A DNA stretch of 8,268 nucleotides, from NCBI GenBank assembly GCA_964411425.1, contig CAYPKW010000098.1, positions 1 to 8,268 of the forward strand, given 5' to 3'. The position numbers and the translations under genes are program-made. Origin of the DNA: CAYPKW01 sp964411425 (GTDB taxonomy: Bacteria > Pseudomonadota > Alphaproteobacteria > Dongiales > Dongiaceae). A model generated the notes under the pieces. It was given only the letters and a program-made list of their open reading frames with translations. It searched no databases and was not told the origin of the DNA. Shown one piece after another: positions 5,771-8,268 of this stretch; the first letter of the stretch is position 1, and every line of letters begins with the position of its first letter.

Positions 5771-8268
5771 ATGACCAAACGAATGCTAATCGACGCCACT
5801 CACCCGGAAGAAACTCGGGTGGTGGTGCTGGACGGCAAGCGCCTGGAAGAGTTCGACTTCGAAACCGCTAGCAGGAAAGCGCTTAAAGGCAATATCTACC
5901 TCGCCAAGGTTATCCGCGTAGAGCCGTCGCTACAGGCCGCCTTCGTCGAGTACGGCGGCAACCGGCACGGGTTCCTGGCGTTCAGCGAAATCCATCCCGA
6001 CTACTACCGGATCCCCATCGCCGACCGCGAGGCGCTGCTCGCCGAGCACGCAGGGGATGAGGGCGGCGCGTCCGCCGCGCGAGTCCCGATTCCCACCGAC
6101 AACGCCGAACCGCCGCCGGCCGAGAGCGGCGAGACGACGGCCCTCGAACCGCCAATCGACGAGAACCATGCCGTCGAGGCCGGCGAGAGCGAGGCCGAAT
6201 CGCCTTCGCCGGAACCTGCCGAACCGTCCGAGGAACCGGTCGGCGAAATGCCGCGGCAGCAACCTTCGGCGGCGGGTGCTGCGCTGGAGGCAGGCGAAAG
6301 CGCCGCCGAGACCGGCTTCGAGGTGGTGGGCGGCGACGACGCGGAAGAGGAGCAGCGCCGCCGTGTTTCGATCGCTCGGCGCTACAAGATCCAAGAAGTC
6401 GTCAAGCGCCGGCAGATCATGCTGGTGCAGGTGACCAAGGAGGAGCGCGGCAGCAAGGGCGCGGCGCTGACCACCTACCTATCGCTCGCCGGACGCTACT
6501 GCGTGCTGATGCCGAACAGCGGGCGCGGCGGCGGCGTGTCGCGCAAGATCACCCAAGCCGACGACCGCAAGCGCCTGAAGTCGATCGTGGAGGACCTGGC
6601 GATACCGGACGGCATGGCGGTGATCGTGCGCACCGCCGGCAGCGAGCGCAACAAAACGGAGATCAAGCGCGACTACGAATACTTGCTGCGCTTGTGGAAC
6701 GACATCCGCGATCTCACGCTCCAGTCGACGGCGCCGGCCGTCATCTACGAGGAAGCGAATCTCATCAAGCGCTCGATCCGCGACCTCTACAGCCGCGACA
6801 CCGACGAGATCGTGGTCGAGGGCGAGGAAGGCTACAAGACGGCGAAGGCGTTCATGCGCATGCTGACGCCGAGCCACGCCAAGCGGGTGCAACTGTACAA
6901 CGATCCGTCGGCCCCGCTGTTTCAGCACCACCAGATCGAAAGCCAGCTCGACGCCATTCACAATCCCGTCGTGCAGTTGAAGTCCGGCGGCTACATCGTC
7001 ATGAACTCGACCGAGGCGCTGGTTGCCATCGACGTCAATTCGGGCCGCGCCACGCGCGAACGCCACATCGAGGCAACCGCCCTAAAGACCAATCTCGAGG
7101 CCGCCGACGAGGTCGCCCGGCAGTTGCGGCTGCGCGATCTCGCCGGGCTCATCGTGATCGACTTCATCGACATGGAGGAAGGGCGCCACAACGCCGCCGT
7201 CGAGCGGTGCCTCAAGGAAGCGATGCGGCACGATCGCGCGCGCATCCAGCTCGGCCGCATCAGCCATTTCGGCTTGCTCGAGCTGTCGCGCCAGCGCTTG
7301 CGGCCGAGCCTGGTCGAGAGCAGCACCGAGATTTGCGCTCACTGCCGCGGCGTCGGGCGCGTGCGATCCACCGAATCGACCGCGTTGCACGTCCTGCGCT
7401 CCATCGAGGAGGAGGGCATGCGTCGGCGCAGCGCCGCGATCACCGTGACGGTGCCGAGCCGGGTCGCGCTCTACATCGCGAACCAAAAACGGCAGGCGCT
7501 GACGGAGATCGAGGCGCGGCACGACATGCGCACATACTTCGCGGCGGACGACAGCCTGGTCCCGCCCGAATTCCGCCTGGATCGGTTGAAGGCCCACGGC
7601 GCGAGCGAGGAGAGGCGCCCGCCGGTGGTGCGAAGCGAATCGGCCGAGGAACCCGAGACGGAAGAGGCGAGGCCGAGCGAGGCGCTGGCACCGGCGCCGG
7701 CGCCGAGCGGCGCCGGCGAAGAGGAAGCTCAAGCGGGCCGGCGGCGATCGCGCCGTCGGCGCCGGCGCGGGCGGGACGGCGAGCCGGTGGCACCCCGCAC
7801 CGCCGAGGCTGCCCGGCGAGCCAAGCCAGAGCCGCCACGCGTCGAAAGCGCGGCTCTATCGGCCGAACCCGGGGCCAGCGAGACGCCGCAAGGGGAAGCG
7901 GCGCCGGAGCAGCGCCCCGGCGACGGAGAGCGGCGCCGGCGCCGGCGCGGGCGTCGCGGCGGACGCCGCCGATCGCACCGCGAGGGGGGCCGCGAATCAC
8001 CGGGTACGCCCGGCCAGCAGGGCGAGCAGCCTGGCCATCCCATTCCGACACCGGCCGCCGTGGGTGCCGAAATCGACCGCCAGCCATTGTCCGCGACGGA
8101 GCCCGCCTGGGCCGAGGAGCCCGAGGCCGTGGTGGGTGTCACTCCGAATATCGACGCCGAGCGTGCGTCGGACGAGCCCCTACCGACGATCGGCGGCGAC
8201 ACCCCGATGCGCGAGAGCGCGACCGAGGAAGCGCCCGAGCAACCGACCCGCCGAGGCTGGTGGCGCCG
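5771..8268 (+). CDS. rne: Ribonuclease E, partial (last few codons beyond right edge)
   Basis: The endonuclease that initiates mRNA decay, processes rRNA and tRNA precursors, and scaffolds the RNA degradosome. 832 residues are visible. The S1 RNA-binding domain (about 38-250) is split: its first half ends near DYYRIP (77-82) and its second half resumes near YKIQEVV (205-211). Between them is an insert of about 110-120 residues rich in Glu, Ala and Pro. The 5'-sensor and DNase I-like catalytic region follow, with metal-binding Asp421 (AIDVNSGRAT) and Asp464 (VIDFIDM). The zinc-link is CAHC (Cys522, Cys525), then a small domain to about 610. The C-terminal half is low-complexity, with Glu/Pro/Ala stretches and two Arg-rich blocks (657-668 and 721-737) that probably bind RNA. 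The last visible residues are RRGWWR (827-832); GWW is the PNPase-docking motif at the C-terminus of Caulobacter RNase E, so the stop codon should lie just outside the window. RNase G is excluded by the long tail. It is divergent from amiC. Confidence 0.96.
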   Translation, partial: MTKRMLIDATHPEETRVVVLDGKRLEEFDFETASRKALKGNIYLAKVIRVEPSLQAAFVEYGGNRHGFLAFSEIHPDYYRIPIADREALLAEHAGDEGGASAARVPIPTDNAEPPPAESGETTALEPPIDENHAVEAGESEAESPSPEPAEPSEEPVGEMPRQQPSAAGAALEAGESAAETGFEVVGGDDAEEEQRRRVSIARRYKIQEVVKRRQIMLVQVTKEERGSKGAALTTYLSLAGRYCVLMPNSGRGGGVSRKITQADDRKRLKSIVEDLAIPDGMAVIVRTAGSERNKTEIKRDYEYLLRLWNDIRDLTLQSTAPAVIYEEANLIKRSIRDLYSRDTDEIVVEGEEGYKTAKAFMRMLTPSHAKRVQLYNDPSAPLFQHHQIESQLDAIHNPVVQLKSGGYIVMNSTEALVAIDVNSGRATRERHIEATALKTNLEAADEVARQLRLRDLAGLIVIDFIDMEEGRHNAAVERCLKEAMRHDRARIQLGRISHFGLLELSRQRLRPSLVESSTEICAHCRGVGRVRSTESTALHVLRSIEEEGMRRRSAAITVTVPSRVALYIANQKRQALTEIEARHDMRTYFAADDSLVPPEFRLDRLKAHGASEERRPPVVRSESAEEPETEEARPSEALAPAPAPSGAGEEEAQAGRRRSRRRRRRGRDGEPVAPRTAEAARRAKPEPPRVESAALSAEPGASETPQGEAAPEQRPGDGERRRRRRGRRGGRRRSHREGGRESPGTPGQQGEQPGHPIPTPAAVGAEIDRQPLSATEPAWAEEPEAVVGVTPNIDAERASDEPLPTIGGDTPMRESATEEAPEQPTRRGWWR

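Overview
The window looks like a chromosomal housekeeping locus from a high-GC alphaproteobacterium. The gene order amiC-mrcA-prfB with rne divergent from amiC is a known alphaproteobacterial arrangement. The RNase E also carries two traits I associate with that class: a long acidic insert inside the S1 domain and a Gly-Trp-Trp motif at the very C-terminus. I cannot place it below class with confidence; a Rhodospirillales- or Rhizobiales-like lineage is a guess.

Layout. Positions 1-181 (minus) hold the 5' part of a small two-helix membrane protein of unknown function. It lies in lower-GC DNA (131 of 240 bases are G or C in 1-240, about 55%, against 67-77% in sampled lines of prfB). Positions 182-489 have no convincing gene. 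They hold a 9-bp GC hairpin and, on the plus strand, a perfect sigma70 promoter (TTGACA, 18 bp, TATAAT) followed by a structured, boxA-like leader that runs head-on into the 3' end of prfB. Positions 490-5352 (minus) are a compact operon read amiC, mrcA, prfB, with gaps of 46 and 34 nt. Positions 5353-5770 are the divergent amiC/rne intergenic region, with a candidate rne promoter and GC-rich hairpins. From 5771 to the right edge, rne is read on the plus strand. It is almost complete: the GWW motif that normally lies near the protein end is present in the last 14 bases.

How the genes relate. AmiC cleaves the peptide stem from glycan strands during septal splitting, and PBP1A polymerises and cross-links peptidoglycan, so these two form a cell-wall pair. 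RF2, encoded by prfB, terminates translation at UGA and UAA. Its gene keeps the classic programmed +1 frameshift (AGGAGG, CAT, CTT, TGA, C), so it must be annotated as one 372-residue product from 490 to 1609 and not as the 319-residue open frame. RNase E is the mRNA-decay and rRNA-processing endonuclease and degradosome scaffold.

I saw no mobile element, CRISPR array, tRNA or rRNA gene. The main genes are ordinary. The parts that merit a second look are the orphan promoter and leader at 290-455, the anomalous left edge, and the acidic S1 insert and C-terminal tail of RNase E. I found no evidence of a new multi-gene system.
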